From Phytoseiulus persimilis (taxonomy: Eukaryota; Arthropoda; Arachnida; Mesostigmata; Phytoseiidae), in assembly GCA_037576195.1 (NCBI GenBank), contig CM075103.1:496001-560000 (forward strand): a DNA stretch of 64,000 nt, given 5' to 3'. A model generated the notes under the pieces. It saw only the letters and a program-made list of their open reading frames with translations. It searched no databases and was not told the origin of the DNA. Positions within the stretch are counted from its first letter, which is position 1. Each line of letters opens with the position of its first letter. Below are positions 37,001 to 45,259 of the stretch, piece by piece. Position numbers and translations under genes: made by a program.

Positions 37001-38181
37001 AACCCTTTCACCTGAATCGGGTGACCATCGGCGGCGGTACACGGAGTTGCCAGCGACCGAAGGCGAGGGGATCCCAACCTCCTCCATGTGGAAGAACCGA
37101 TCGCTGTTGCGTCCGCGCCACTATCAATCCTAAGTTGAACTTCCACCCCGTTGATGAGCAAACGGACGAGAGCTCGAGGTGAAGGAGTTACTTCGTTATC
37201 CGAATCCAGTCGCGAGAGACGGATTGAGCCGACTTGAGCACGTAACGGGCTACGCCCTCCTCCTCCCGACATGCAGGCCTTTTGGATGCGTCCAACCTTT
37301 TGACACCGCCTGCAGATTTCTTTCAAGAACGGGCACTTGGAACGGATGTGTCTCCCTAAGCATCCCTTGCCTTTCATAACGGAATTCTCTTCCGGGCCTC
37401 TTTGTGTAGGACGTCGATTGCCTTGACTGACCTGCTGCGCTACCCGCTTGATCCCAACGGCCGACTCTTCCACTGCGTTCATGGACAGGCCGATGGCCGC
37501 GTCTTCGAGCCGTGTTACGTGTTGCTTCACTTTCTCTCGAAGCTCGAGCAGAGTGACTGCCGGTTTCTCGTCCAGAGTTCTCAATACTACTGAACGGAAA
37601 TGACTGAACGATGGACCGGTTGCCATCAGCAGCGCGAGGAAAATCTTGAATTGATCGGTCGACAGATTGTTCACCTCGAACTCGTCACCCTTGAGATTAC
37701 AAAGATTGAGAATCTCCTCAGGTTTGGTTCCTGGAGCAGAGCGAATACTGAGAATGTCGTACCTACGACGGAACAGTGACTTGGTGGGTCCAAAAAGCGC
37801 CTCCAGGATTTCGATCAGCTCCCCGAAGGACTTGTCCTCCGGCTTTGCCGGCGAGACGTGGCATCGAAGACGACTGTACTCTTCCATGCCGAGAGCTTTC
37901 AACAAAACCTTTGCCTTGAGTGAAGGTGTGGTGACACACTCTTCGAGAATGCCTTTGTTCCGACCGTACCACTGATGGAACGTGTTATCCGCCTCAGGAA
38001 GATAAGTGAATGTGCCTACAAGCGTCGCAGCATTCGTAAGGGCGGTCGATTGTGCCCGATCTTCCGTAGACGGCACACCTCCGATGCCGCTCAGCTTCGC
38101 GAGGATCCCAGTGAGTGTCTCGAAAATCTCCGGAAGATTTGGAGCTACCTTGCCACTGTCGTTCTTGTCTTGCTCTGACAT
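34027..38181 (-). CDS. Gag-Pol polyprotein of the Ty3/gypsy element
   Basis: One frame of 1384 residues from the ATG at 38181; the frame extends eight codons upstream, but from GTG. Rough order: Gag (1-270), a zinc-knuckle region (about 275-305), aspartic protease with IDSGADATAIG (about 350), reverse transcriptase with YLDDILIMAP (about 635), RNase H with AADACDTGIGGVLLQ (about 780), integrase HHCC finger and DDE core containing VSDNGPQFTS (about 1015-1180). All main catalytic motifs are visible. One oddity: the second knuckle reads C-x2-C-x4-R-x4-C, with Arg where His is expected. Fusion of gag and pol in one frame, and the stop lying inside the 3' LTR, fit a compact gypsy clade. Assignment within Ty3/gypsy is not certain. 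Confidence 0.93.
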   Translation of the reverse strand: MSEQDKNDSGKVAPNLPEIFETLTGILAKLSGIGGVPSTEDRAQSTALTNAATLVGTFTYLPEADNTFHQWYGRNKGILEECVTTPSLKAKVLLKALGMEEYSRLRCHVSPAKPEDKSFGELIEILEALFGPTKSLFRRRYDILSIRSAPGTKPEEILNLCNLKGDEFEVNNLSTDQFKIFLALLMATGPSFSHFRSVVLRTLDEKPAVTLLELREKVKQHVTRLEDAAIGLSMNAVEESAVGIKRVAQQVSQGNRRPTQRGPEENSVMKGKGCLGRHIRSKCPFLKEICRRCQKVGRIQKACMSGGGGRSPLRAQVGSIRLSRLDSDNEVTPSPRALVRLLINGVEVQLRIDSGADATAIGSSTWRRLGSPRLRSLATPCTAADGHPIQVKGFFHATIALEEGAPELRDRIIVLCGDSGDLLGGCLPYALGLLRTSSHVQLGQVQCVMDTLKMQFPQLFGSSLGRCTKTEVELRLKAEAAPVYLPARPLAMPIRELVDKELDRLVENGTLCKVESSEWATPIVVVRKANGQIRMCADYSTGLNEALREVNYPLPNMEEIMSRFSGNRVFSQLDLADAYLQLPLSSSSRRLTTINTHRGLFQYNRLVFGLKTAPAIFQQTIDQALAGLKGILVYLDDILIMAPDQELHDARLRKVCERLQEWGFHLRFEKCRFSSRQVKYLGIIVSEDGIRADPTKTEAIRALRQPSNVSEVRSFLGLLNYYGKFSAQIQAVKTPFEALLKKGVPFVWSTQQETAFLKARELLCSPLTLAHYDPRQTLVVAADACDTGIGGVLLQRYQDGNEKAVFHVSKSLTQCKRNYSQIEKEALALVTTVERLHKFIWGRQFVLQTDHRPLVALFQPTNMKGLSERTAARLRRWALRLIGYDFRIEYIRTTEFGHADALSRLISEARQDGGDPKLDEVIGSLEICERDLISLGSCTLKALDIRQDVKLASKMDSMLRSILDRVRHGWSDSDRKDPLLRSFAQQADSLCETDGILLLDDRIVVPAALRPAVLQKLHLAHPGVRRMKALARAYFYWPRMGKDIELMVKNCVHCIQHAANPLKVPLEPWPEAQKPWSRIHLDFAEPRKGDVFLVLVDSFTKYVDATWMSPASSSSLIKYLRIVFRHFGPPETIVSDNGPQFTSLEFARFCGETRVTHLRCAPRCPQSNGQAEKMVATLKNAITGDPSSLDVAVAAYNYTPSVVIGGVSPAERFFGRKVRTPFDFFRKGGGRPELSKYQQQMKDQFDRRHGAAPKAFSRGEVVSVELADGSRRAGVIEAFQGRSMVKVVVDNKLLVRHRNQLWRRGRLAAPEDGLDPEEVSCPIFPAETGSEPAACPQASPVLSGPSVPPEAGEPPPLRRSARLRNKPDYRSLAGYKPSGGREEC
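34033..34049 (-). promoter_or_regulatory. Polypurine tract of the LTR element
   Basis: On the minus strand a run of G and A only (GGGAGGAAGGGAGGAA) ends exactly at the 3' LTR. It would prime plus-strand DNA synthesis. It is also coding: it specifies the last residues of the polyprotein. Confidence 0.8.
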
Positions 38182-38202
38182 CAGGGTTACCGCAAAGAAC
38201 TT

Positions 38203-38220
38203 CACACGACTGCGCCAAAA
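38203..38220 (-). promoter_or_regulatory. Primer-binding site of the LTR element
   Basis: Within four bases of the 5' LTR end the minus strand reads TGGCGCAGTCG, complementary to a tRNA ending CGACTGCGCCA, as expected for some serine tRNAs. The match is about 11 nt and then stops. The tRNA assignment is from memory. Confidence 0.6.
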
Positions 38221-38382
38221 TGTTGGGTACCTCGCTTAGGTATGGAACGGGTGGAGGAACCTACAGTGACAACGACGTTGATCGGAGAGATTCGCCAAAG
38301 CTCAGCGCCTGAAGCTGATCATGCCAATGCTTTTATTTCAACCAAGAACGAAAACTGGGAAAGGGAAGACCGGGTCTCAACA
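38221..38382 (-). repeat. 5' LTR of the Ty3/gypsy element
   Basis: 162 bp, the partner of 33871-34032 with three substitutions. As the upstream LTR it should hold the promoter. No clear TATA box was picked out. Confidence 0.93.
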
Positions 38383-38936
38383 CATCGCTCATGATCGCGA
38401 TACAGCTCGATGATCTCCCTGACGCGCGGCTCCGGTCCTCCTCGCTAGAAGTAACCTTCGGCTTGTCGACGGTTTTCTCGGGGGTATCATCTCATTCGAG
38501 AGGGACCTTGCCCATAGCCGGGTCGAAATCAGGCATCGCTGCGGCTGAAATCTCTGCTCCTCTTCCGACTCCTGTGAACCTGATTTGATGCAGTTGCTGT
38601 AAGAACGAAGTCCGCAAATCGATCACGAGGCGTAACGGGATCTCTGCTATTTTAGGTGAGCGGATCATCGCCGTCTCCCAACTCATTTGATGATTCAGAG
38701 GGAACGCGCGCGTTTCCTTTGGATCGAATTCTCGGAACGGGTGATTCACAGAAGAACACCAACAGTCTGCTCCTAGCCGCAAGCTAACGTTCTGGAGACG
38801 ATGTGCTTCACTCGGAGCAGGAGCTGCAAAATCTGAAGAGAGCGAAATCGCCGTGCGAGAAACTTCATTATTGTTGCCATCATTAGTGCTGGAAGGAGCC
38901 CTGAAGAGAAAAACTTCACCGCAATACGAGGCTCGT

Positions 38937-38942
38937 TTTATT
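38937..38942 (-). terminator. Polyadenylation signal of BBS1
   Basis: AATAAA on the minus strand about 95 bp past the BBS1 stop codon. It is the nearest canonical hexamer, so it is the likely signal. Its position shows that the 3' untranslated region ends well before the LTR element. Confidence 0.5.
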
Positions 38943-39036
38943 TCCCGGCGTGCTCCCTTTGGTCCCGTTAGTCAGGTTTTGCCGCCGAGCACACCGTTCA
39001 CTATTCCAATGACGTAAAAATCACAATCAACTTGAG

Positions 39037-40866
39037 CTAGACACATTGGGCGACAGGCATACTGATAAGAGCCGTCACCAACGGTGACATACTGTCTCGA
39101 ATCGTTACGATCACCTTGAGCGAATCGCTCACAGAGATTTCACTGATGCACGTTACGCGAACGCTCACAGATGTCGGCAGAGCAGGCGACAGATATGGCA
39201 CGCACCGATACGCTTTCTCACACCGGTAAATGCTGGAATCGTACGAGTAGGCTACGAGGAGGTTTTTCAATGGAGGGAAGGTTTTCTCTGAGCATGACAG
39301 AGTGATGATCAGAGCGAACTCGGGACCCAAACCCTGGACTCTCGCCGTGATCTTGACTTCGGGCTTCTCCGATGTGATTCCCTCCTCGGAAACGCCAGCA
39401 TGGGAGTTTCCGGTTGTCTGCATGGTGCTAACATACGCTCGGGCCGCTATCAATCGAATCCTTTGGAAATCTTGTTGGAAGACACGGTGCATGATGGACG
39501 CGCTCTCTCGTTCCCGCATCGTTTGATCGACGAAGAGCTTTGTTTTCTTGGGAATGATGAATTTATTACCGGCGGCGATCGCCGTCGCGGATCCGCTGCT
39601 GTCGAGCGTGCCAATGGTATCGAAAGTCTGGTTCCGACGCAGGATCTTGACGATAAGCGAGCCAGACTTCGTCACGAGAACCAGAGCGTTATCTTCACGA
39701 CCGAATCTCCCGAAACGGAGAGCTGTGACGGGATCGCCTGTATCGATTATATCCACCACAGCTTTTTCCTTATACATATATATCCTCGAATCCTGACAAC
39801 AAACTGCGACGAGCTCAAGGCCCAGTGTTTTGATCGTCACCGATTGCATGGCTACTATCGGATTCGCGAGCGACACCGTCCACAGCTGAGCGTACTTGTT
39901 CGGACCTTTGCCTTGCGTGGAATAACACCGTAAACTGCGATCCATGCAGCCGACGTAAACACAGCCCAGGGTCGGTCGCGCACAGATGCCCACAGTCTGG
40001 CTGTGCAGTTCAATACATAGCTTGGCGGACTTTTGACCGCGTTTCAGACTGTATATGCAGCCATCGCGACACGCAACCAAGACGCGATAGTCGACGTCGA
40101 ACAGGCCCGTTATGTCCATCATGACCGGTATAGAGGGAACTGTCATGGAGGTGAGCACTGTGAATGCATCCGGCTCGAGAATGTAGATGTCTTTATTTTC
40201 AGTTCCGAGCACGATACACGTCAAGGCGTCTTCTTCGTGCATCGACTTCTTCATAGCTGAGAGCGTTGTGAGGACAGTTTGTCGACGCAGAGGAGAGTCA
40301 CCGTATGTTCGCACGAAGGCTTCGGCATCATGAATCGTGGAGGTCGTGAGAAAGTGTTCCGACTTCGCTGAGAGCGATTCGCCGCTCGCCAGAACGTTGA
40401 TGAGCAAGTCCCTGAACACATTGAGATCGGAACCCTCTTGTAGAACCATATTCCATGCTTCCAGCTCCGCCTCAGCAACTTTCAAAGCTGGCAAAGTGTA
40501 CTTGTAGAACGGACGCATGTTCCGATAGACGTAAATCGAGCTCCCAGATGCCACCGCGATCGCCGGAGTCTTCGGTCCGGGCAGATTCATGTAGAACGGA
40601 GCTATCGCAAGGGGCAGATCGACCAATGTATGCTCGGATAACAAGCTGGTACCCTTGTAGACTCTGAGCTGCATGTTTTTGCCCCATTCGGCTCCCATGT
40701 CAGCTATGAGCAGTTTGTTGTCTCCATCGGCGAACAAATCTGCCAAACAAATGTTTGGTGTCACAGTGTTGAATCCGGCGAAACGATCGTGATAAGCCGT
40801 GAGCCAACGATCAGCCTGGGAAGCGGGATCGGTGGCACCGTTTGCGCCACTCTGACATTCATCCAT
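39037..40866 (-). CDS. BBS1: Bardet-Biedl syndrome 1 protein (BBSome subunit), intronless
   Basis: Subunit of the BBSome, the coat-like complex that moves membrane proteins out of and along cilia. One uninterrupted frame of 609 residues from the ATG at 40866 (human 593). The frame is open to 41052, but only from TTG, and family alignment starts just after the chosen ATG. It follows the family along its length: CLADLFADGDNKLLIADMG near the N-terminus, IYVYRNMRPFYKYTLP, an EDALTCIVLGTENKDIYILE stretch, FGRFGREDNALVLVTKSGS and FVDQTMREREsASIMHR near residue 450. The N-terminal two thirds should form the beta-propeller and the rest a gamma-adaptin-ear-like domain. Vertebrate BBS1 has many introns, so complete intron loss or replacement by a retrocopy is implied. 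No poly(A) remnant or target duplication was seen. Confidence 0.94.
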   Translation of the reverse strand: MDECQSGANGATDPASQADRWLTAYHDRFAGFNTVTPNICLADLFADGDNKLLIADMGAEWGKNMQLRVYKGTSLLSEHTLVDLPLAIAPFYMNLPGPKTPAIAVASGSSIYVYRNMRPFYKYTLPALKVAEAELEAWNMVLQEGSDLNVFRDLLINVLASGESLSAKSEHFLTTSTIHDAEAFVRTYGDSPLRRQTVLTTLSAMKKSMHEEDALTCIVLGTENKDIYILEPDAFTVLTSMTVPSIPVMMDITGLFDVDYRVLVACRDGCIYSLKRGQKSAKLCIELHSQTVGICARPTLGCVYVGCMDRSLRCYSTQGKGPNKYAQLWTVSLANPIVAMQSVTIKTLGLELVAVCCQDSRIYMYKEKAVVDIIDTGDPVTALRFGRFGREDNALVLVTKSGSLIVKILRRNQTFDTIGTLDSSGSATAIAAGNKFIIPKKTKLFVDQTMRERESASIMHRVFQQDFQRIRLIAARAYVSTMQTTGNSHAGVSEEGITSEKPEVKITARVQGLGPEFALIITLSCSEKTFPPLKNLLVAYSYDSSIYRCEKAYRCVPYLSPALPTSVSVRVTCISEISVSDSLKVIVTIRDSMSPLVTALISMPVAQCV

Positions 40867-40981
40867 CTCTCGCCGCACTCCGTTTCGCGATTCCGGCTTC
40901 AAAATTCGAGAGCGAACTTCACCAAATACGAGAGATATCGTTGTGTTGGCAACTTCTATGTTGATCCTGTGCTCAGCGTTG

Positions 40982-41251
40982 CTATGGGAACACTCTGAAT
41001 TCCTCGTACGTTCTCCGTTCCTCGATAAAAGCTGGTTGTTGTGGAGTGGCAACAGGCCCCGAGTTCATCTGTCGACCGAGCTGCCTGTCATATCTCATGA
41101 GAAACGTATTCGCAATGTGCCAGTTTGATCGTAGAGTACGATATAATTTGAAGCATCCTCCGGAGAAACTTCTTGAGTCACCTTTCTCAATCTCGGTGGC
41201 ATCGCGGCCATTAGGTTCCCATACTTTCCGGGGAGATAATCTCCCAAAGGA
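40982..41251 (-). other. Open frame upstream of BBS1, status unknown
   Basis: A minus-strand frame of about 90 codons ends with TAG at 40982, overlapping the BBS1 5' region in another frame. It reads like protein (GCFKLYRTLRSNWHIANTF, later NSGPVATPQQPAFIEE), but the only ATGs are internal and no family is recognised. It might be an upstream exon of something else, or chance. Confidence 0.15.
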
Positions 41252-41434
41252 AAATACGCATTCGCATGATCTCACTGACGCCGCCTCGAGCCAGGTATCG
41301 AGTCGCGAGGCGCGTGCGAAGTAACGTCATCCATTGGTTAGACTCACACTTTGACGGCATGCCCCCCAATTTCCCTCGGGCATGTGCTCCCCGCAAGACC
41401 CGGGAAAAGTCTCTCAGGCCGATGTTACGAGACG

Positions 41435-41500
41435 CAGGGGGCGGGTCGTCCCGGCGAATCGGTCGTCCCGATTTTTAGGTCGTCCCAGATGAAGGTAAAA
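41435..41500 (+). repeat. Short imperfect array of GTCGTCCC units, copy A
   Basis: Three spaced copies of GGTCGTCCC separated by A/T-richer linkers (GGTCGTCCCGATTTTTAGG). The same core in the other orientation recurs at 55458-55505. No ORF. Confidence 0.45.
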
Positions 41501-42454
41501 TACTCATCCTCCCCCATCCCTCCTCCCCCTCTCTATTGGTCTCGCCGGGTGATGGACATGAAGTGATCAGCAAATCACCGTACATTGGGCTCCAAACTCG
41601 AACACGTAGAGGGTGACATTCCCCGACGATCTTTCTTGAATCCATTCATAAAGGGTCAGTTTCAACCCATGTCATTCGGGAGAGAATTTCCTCAGCCCTA
41701 TCAGCGTTCAGAGTCGGGAGTAAGGTTCCATAGTCTGCTCCAAAAAGTCTATGTACTCCATCCTGATCGAATTTCCTTCGAGATGGATGTTCATTGACAA
41801 TACGCCGACAGCAACAATTATGAGCGCCACGATGCATCGCTCACCAACGAAACCGGGGCTGACGAGAACGGGGAGACTACCTTCTTGAAAAATCGATTCC
41901 CTGAAACTTCGACCCCGAGCCGGGACTGCTCGCGGATTATCCACATCTCAACGGTTCCGATCAGGGTGCCGCGGGGAAATCCGTCTTTGACATCGCTCCC
42001 CCGCTCTCGGGGCGGAGAAGCATTGATGAGGCAGGAGAATTCCTAGGTCATGCCGGGAAGTTTTCGGAATCAAATCGATTTGCGCTTGATTATGCATCGC
42101 TATTCCGGCAGAACGACGTACTGAGGCACGGAAACGGATTCTCGTTGTTCTGGTGCGCTGTCGTTCCGGTGGCTAATTGCTGATCCTCAACACAAGGGCC
42201 CTCTTGAGCGAGATTGATACTTGTTCCTGAACGGAGCCTCGGCTCATGAAGGGGAACCTCACCCAGTCAGGCGATAGGGACTTACTTTTATGCCAGACAA
42301 GGGAAAAACTTTCAACCGCGCTTCCTTCCAGGGAGTCCGCTCCTCTGCACACTATGTTCATGAGAGCTCACCATGGTGGATTCGACCATCTTGGTAACGG
42401 ACGAACTCCCTCCGGAACCATCGGAGTATTTAATAGTGTAGTTCTCGAAATCTA
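41501..42454. other. Intergenic stretch, nothing recognised
   Basis: Short frames only, none resembling a known family, no splice-linked candidate and no array. It lies between BBS1 and the inverted-repeat element. Confidence 0.4.
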
Positions 42455-42462
42455 AAGGGTGG

Positions 42463-43098
42463 TCAAAGTAAGTTGGGAATTTTCTCACGGTCCCTCCTGT
42501 CCGCACTTTTTGTGGAAGGTATGGGGGTGACTCCGGGACCAATCTGAACATACTCTTCCGAGTCTGGAGAGGTGATACCGGTACGAATCTGATCATGCTT
42601 TTCAAAACCTGGAGGGTTGATTCCAGGACCAATCTGATCATACTTTTCCAAGTTTGGAGGGGTGTTTCCGGGACCAATCTGACAATATTTTTCCGGGTTT
42701 CGGGAGATGATTTCAGGATCGACCTGACCATACTTCTCGGATTCTGAGGAGGTGATTGCGGAGTCTATCTGATCATAACAACATGTACCAATCGACCGGA
42801 TGAGCAGTGGAAAGAAAGAAAAGTGCCTCGTTGCTAGGAAACGCCGTCCAACCGCGCGAAGGCCGGCTGGTTGTTCATGAGTCGAATAATAAAGCCCATT
42901 CAGTTTCTCCTCTGAGTACGAAAAGCTGGAACCGCTCAATTTTCGAGCGAAAAATGGTCGGATCGTCCCGGCAACTCCATGGTCGAGTAGTTTGAACCAA
43001 TCTGAGAACTCTCCGTCACCGGGGAATTTTTCGTGATCGGCTTTCCTCAGCAGATACGCGGCGAATTTTACGACACGGGGACGACATTTTGTCAACAT
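42463..43098 (-). CDS. ORF with 15-residue tandem repeats inside the inverted-repeat element
   Basis: 211 codons from the ATG at 43098; the frame itself is open from about 43278, starting with TTG. The N-terminal part has no recognised domain. The C-terminal third is about six imperfect copies of a 15-residue unit of the type EKYDQIGPGINPPGF, ending near PSTKSADRRDREK. The stop lies inside the left terminal inverted repeat, so the frame belongs to the element. No transposase motifs, signal peptide or membrane segment. It may be a chance long frame kept open because 45 is a multiple of three, or a real element protein. Confidence 0.35.
   Translation of the reverse strand: MLTKCRPRVVKFAAYLLRKADHEKFPGDGEFSDWFKLLDHGVAGTIRPFFARKLSGSSFSYSEEKLNGLYYSTHEQPAGLRAVGRRFLATRHFSFFPLLIRSIGTCCYDQIDSAITSSESEKYGQVDPEIISRNPEKYCQIGPGNTPPNLEKYDQIGPGINPPGFEKHDQIRTGITSPDSEEYVQIGPGVTPIPSTKSADRRDREKIPNLL
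42510..42785 (-). repeat. 45-bp tandem repeat, about six units
   Basis: Successive units share ACCAATCTGA-CATA-TTTTCC (plus strand) spaced 45 bp apart, for example at 42628 and 42673. Units diverge by roughly 20-35 percent, more at the right end. The array lies wholly within the inverted-repeat element. Confidence 0.75.
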
Positions 43099-43912
43099 AA
43101 CAGTGATTTTTGTGATGGTGATGCTATCGGTCGTTGATCCTCGCCATTTCCCCAACGAATGTGGGGAATCCTTCACCGCATACCGTGAAATCAATAAGAT
43201 CTGGATCGGTTGACGGGCAGTTTGTTGGAAAAGATTGAATAAGGAAGAGGCATTTTTCGAGGCTTTCAGAGAAGCCAATTCTTGACAAATTCACGCGACT
43301 CAATCGAGGGAAGAATTTCAAGAATCGGGGTCCGTTCACCGAGTTATGACCAAGAGAAGGAAGGGTACGAAAATTTCCGACTCACGTTGACCACCCTATA
43401 TTTCAACAGTTGCGATCCGTGATTGACCATGTATGGTAGGGTGACGCCGTGCTCCCTCTCGCCTTACCATACGAGAACATAATCGTCTGTCGACGGGTTT
43501 CGGAAATTCTCGCTTCTCTGGATCCATACTCTGCCTCCGCAGAGTTCCTCAGGTCTCTCAACCTTTTTTCTTTTTTTTTCGTTATGGGGGTTTCGGTGAA
43601 TGCCTGGTGCACATGCACTGCTGTGACCATGCAGCTAGTGTGAGACTTGCAAACTCACTAAACACCGTATTCCCCCCGTCCCTCTGCGGGTCGGAAACCT
43701 GCCGAGCAATTACTTCGAAGTCCGAAGTGGGAGGCACCTGGTTAATTCATTCACTGCAAGTTGCTCTGGATTCCAGAGATTCTTCATCCGCGTGGCGTGA
43801 ATGTTCCTGAACCGAGGGCGGCCTACTCGGCAGGCTGTTCGTCATCCCCGAAGAGCGACGCGCCAAGACCTGGGAAAACATACGGGGACGATTGGTCACT
43901 AGAACCCACTCC

Positions 43913-45259
43913 TCACTCCGTCCCGTCCTGGCTGGCCTGACGGGCCATCTGTGACACCAAAGCCTTCCGCCTGGAATCCTCAAACCGTTTTTTTGCACGC
44001 ATTATTCTATTGAGGTACCCTATCCCTTCGTTCCAGGCGGCAACAGAGCCTAACGTATATCCAAGTAACTCCCTCACCTGCAGGCCTCTGACTTCGGCTG
44101 AACTTACGTTCCGGGCCTCCTGCAGGGCGGAACAATGCGAAACCGTGAGTTCCACATCGTCCGGTGCGCCCGAATCGCAGAGAACGCAAGTTGTTGAACT
44201 AGCTTTCCCGATCCTGACCATGTAGGTTTGAAGCTGACCGTGGCCGGTCAGAATCTGCGTGGCTTCATAGGATAGCTCGCCGCCAGGGCGGTTGAACCAC
44301 TCACCGAGGTCCGGGATCAAGTGCCTCGTCCATGCTCCCGTGATCGCCTCCTCAGCTCTTACCGAGGTCCACTCCTCTTCCCATATGCGCATTGTTGCCT
44401 CTCGGGCGTGTACGAGGTCGAAGTTTTGAGCCATATAGTGCGAGCGCCGTTCACCCGCCAGGAGGTCCCAAGGTAGCGTCCAAGCAAGCACCAGGAGTGC
44501 GTCCGTCGAGACCGTCCGGTGTGCCCGGCATACCCTGATGGCCAGTGTCCGCTGGGCCGACCGCAACTTCATCCGGTTATGCCTTGTTCGCAAAGCCAAG
44601 TCGCTCCAAACGGACGCCGCGTACATAGCCATGCTTTCGGCCACTGAGGCCAGCAATCTTCGGTTTTCCTCCGAGCACCCTCCGCAGCGCGGTAAGATTC
44701 GTCCAAGGTTCAGGGAGACCCGCTGCACTCCGAGGCATATCTTGTTGATATGCGCATTCCCGGTAAGTGCGGCGTCGAGGACAGTCCCGAGATATTTCGC
44801 AGACTTCTTGATCTCCACGAGGTGTCCGTCCACCACGAGGCCGCTAAAGGCGCTCGTCCGTTTCCGGCCTGACAGGAAGAGGGCCTCAGTCTTGGCAGGC
44901 GCGAGCTTCAGATAGTGGGAATTCATCCACTCTGCCACCCGTGCACAAGCTTCATTCGCCCTCTCCTTTAGGTTGACCAGATCCCGTGCCGTTACCAGCA
45001 GAGCGAGGTCGTCGGCATAGCCAATCGTCTCTACTCCTTCGGGCTGGTTCATTTCCAGAACCCCTTCATAGGCGAGATTCCAGAGAGTCGGTCCGAGGAT
45101 CGATCCCTGGGGGACACCAGCGGTGACCTCGCAGCTTCGTCCACCCGCTTCCAGCCAGCGGCTCGCGAGATAATCCGAGAGTAGGTCTCTCAACCGAAGA
45201 GATTCTTGTATTCGCAGCATGTAATCATCGACAAGAGCGCCGACTTCCTGACCTTCCAT
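43913..45259 (-). mobile_element. 5'-truncated non-LTR retrotransposon, reverse transcriptase C-terminal part
   Basis: Open frame of 448 residues. It begins just before the reverse transcriptase motif TAGVPQGSILGPTLWNL (about residues 44-60), followed by the active-site GYADDLALL (about 79), thumb and connection region, and a C-terminal cysteine/histidine cluster (C-x2-C, then H, C, at about residues 345-370, after TGHGQLQTY). This order matches R1/I-like clades. Endonuclease and the fingers of the polymerase are missing, and the frame is closed by a stop just upstream of 45259, so the copy is dead on arrival. Its 3' untranslated region should run left to about 43800. No poly(A) or target duplication was identified. 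Confidence 0.85.

Larger units (their letters stand above)
33871..38382 (-). mobile_element. Ty3/gypsy LTR retrotransposon, near intact
   Basis: A 4.5-kb element transcribed on the minus strand. It has 162-bp LTRs starting TGTTGG and ending CAACA, a 5-bp target duplication, a primer-binding site next to the 5' LTR, a purine tract next to the 3' LTR and one long gag-pol frame without frameshifts. No envelope gene. The LTRs differ at three positions of 162, so the insertion is recent. AATAAA occurs inside the LTR (minus strand, about 33987-33982). It sits between a gene-poor stretch and BBS1 and interrupts no gene I recognise. Confidence 0.95.
42455..43398. mobile_element. Terminal-inverted-repeat element, about 0.94 kb
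   Basis: The left end (from 42456) reads AGGGTGGTCAAAGTAAGTTG, continuing GGAATTTTC. The complement of the right end (to 43397) reads AGGGTGGTCAACGTGAGTCG, continuing GAAATTTTC, so 25 of 29 positions match. TA flanks both sides (42453-42454 and 43399-43400), consistent with a Tc1/mariner-like TA target duplication. There is no DDE transposase, so the copy is non-autonomous. Inside is a long minus-strand frame with tandem 45-bp repeats. Confidence 0.7.

Noticed and set aside
43098-43278. Extension of the repeat ORF upstream of 43098
   Set aside because: No ATG; the apparent start at 43278 is TTG.
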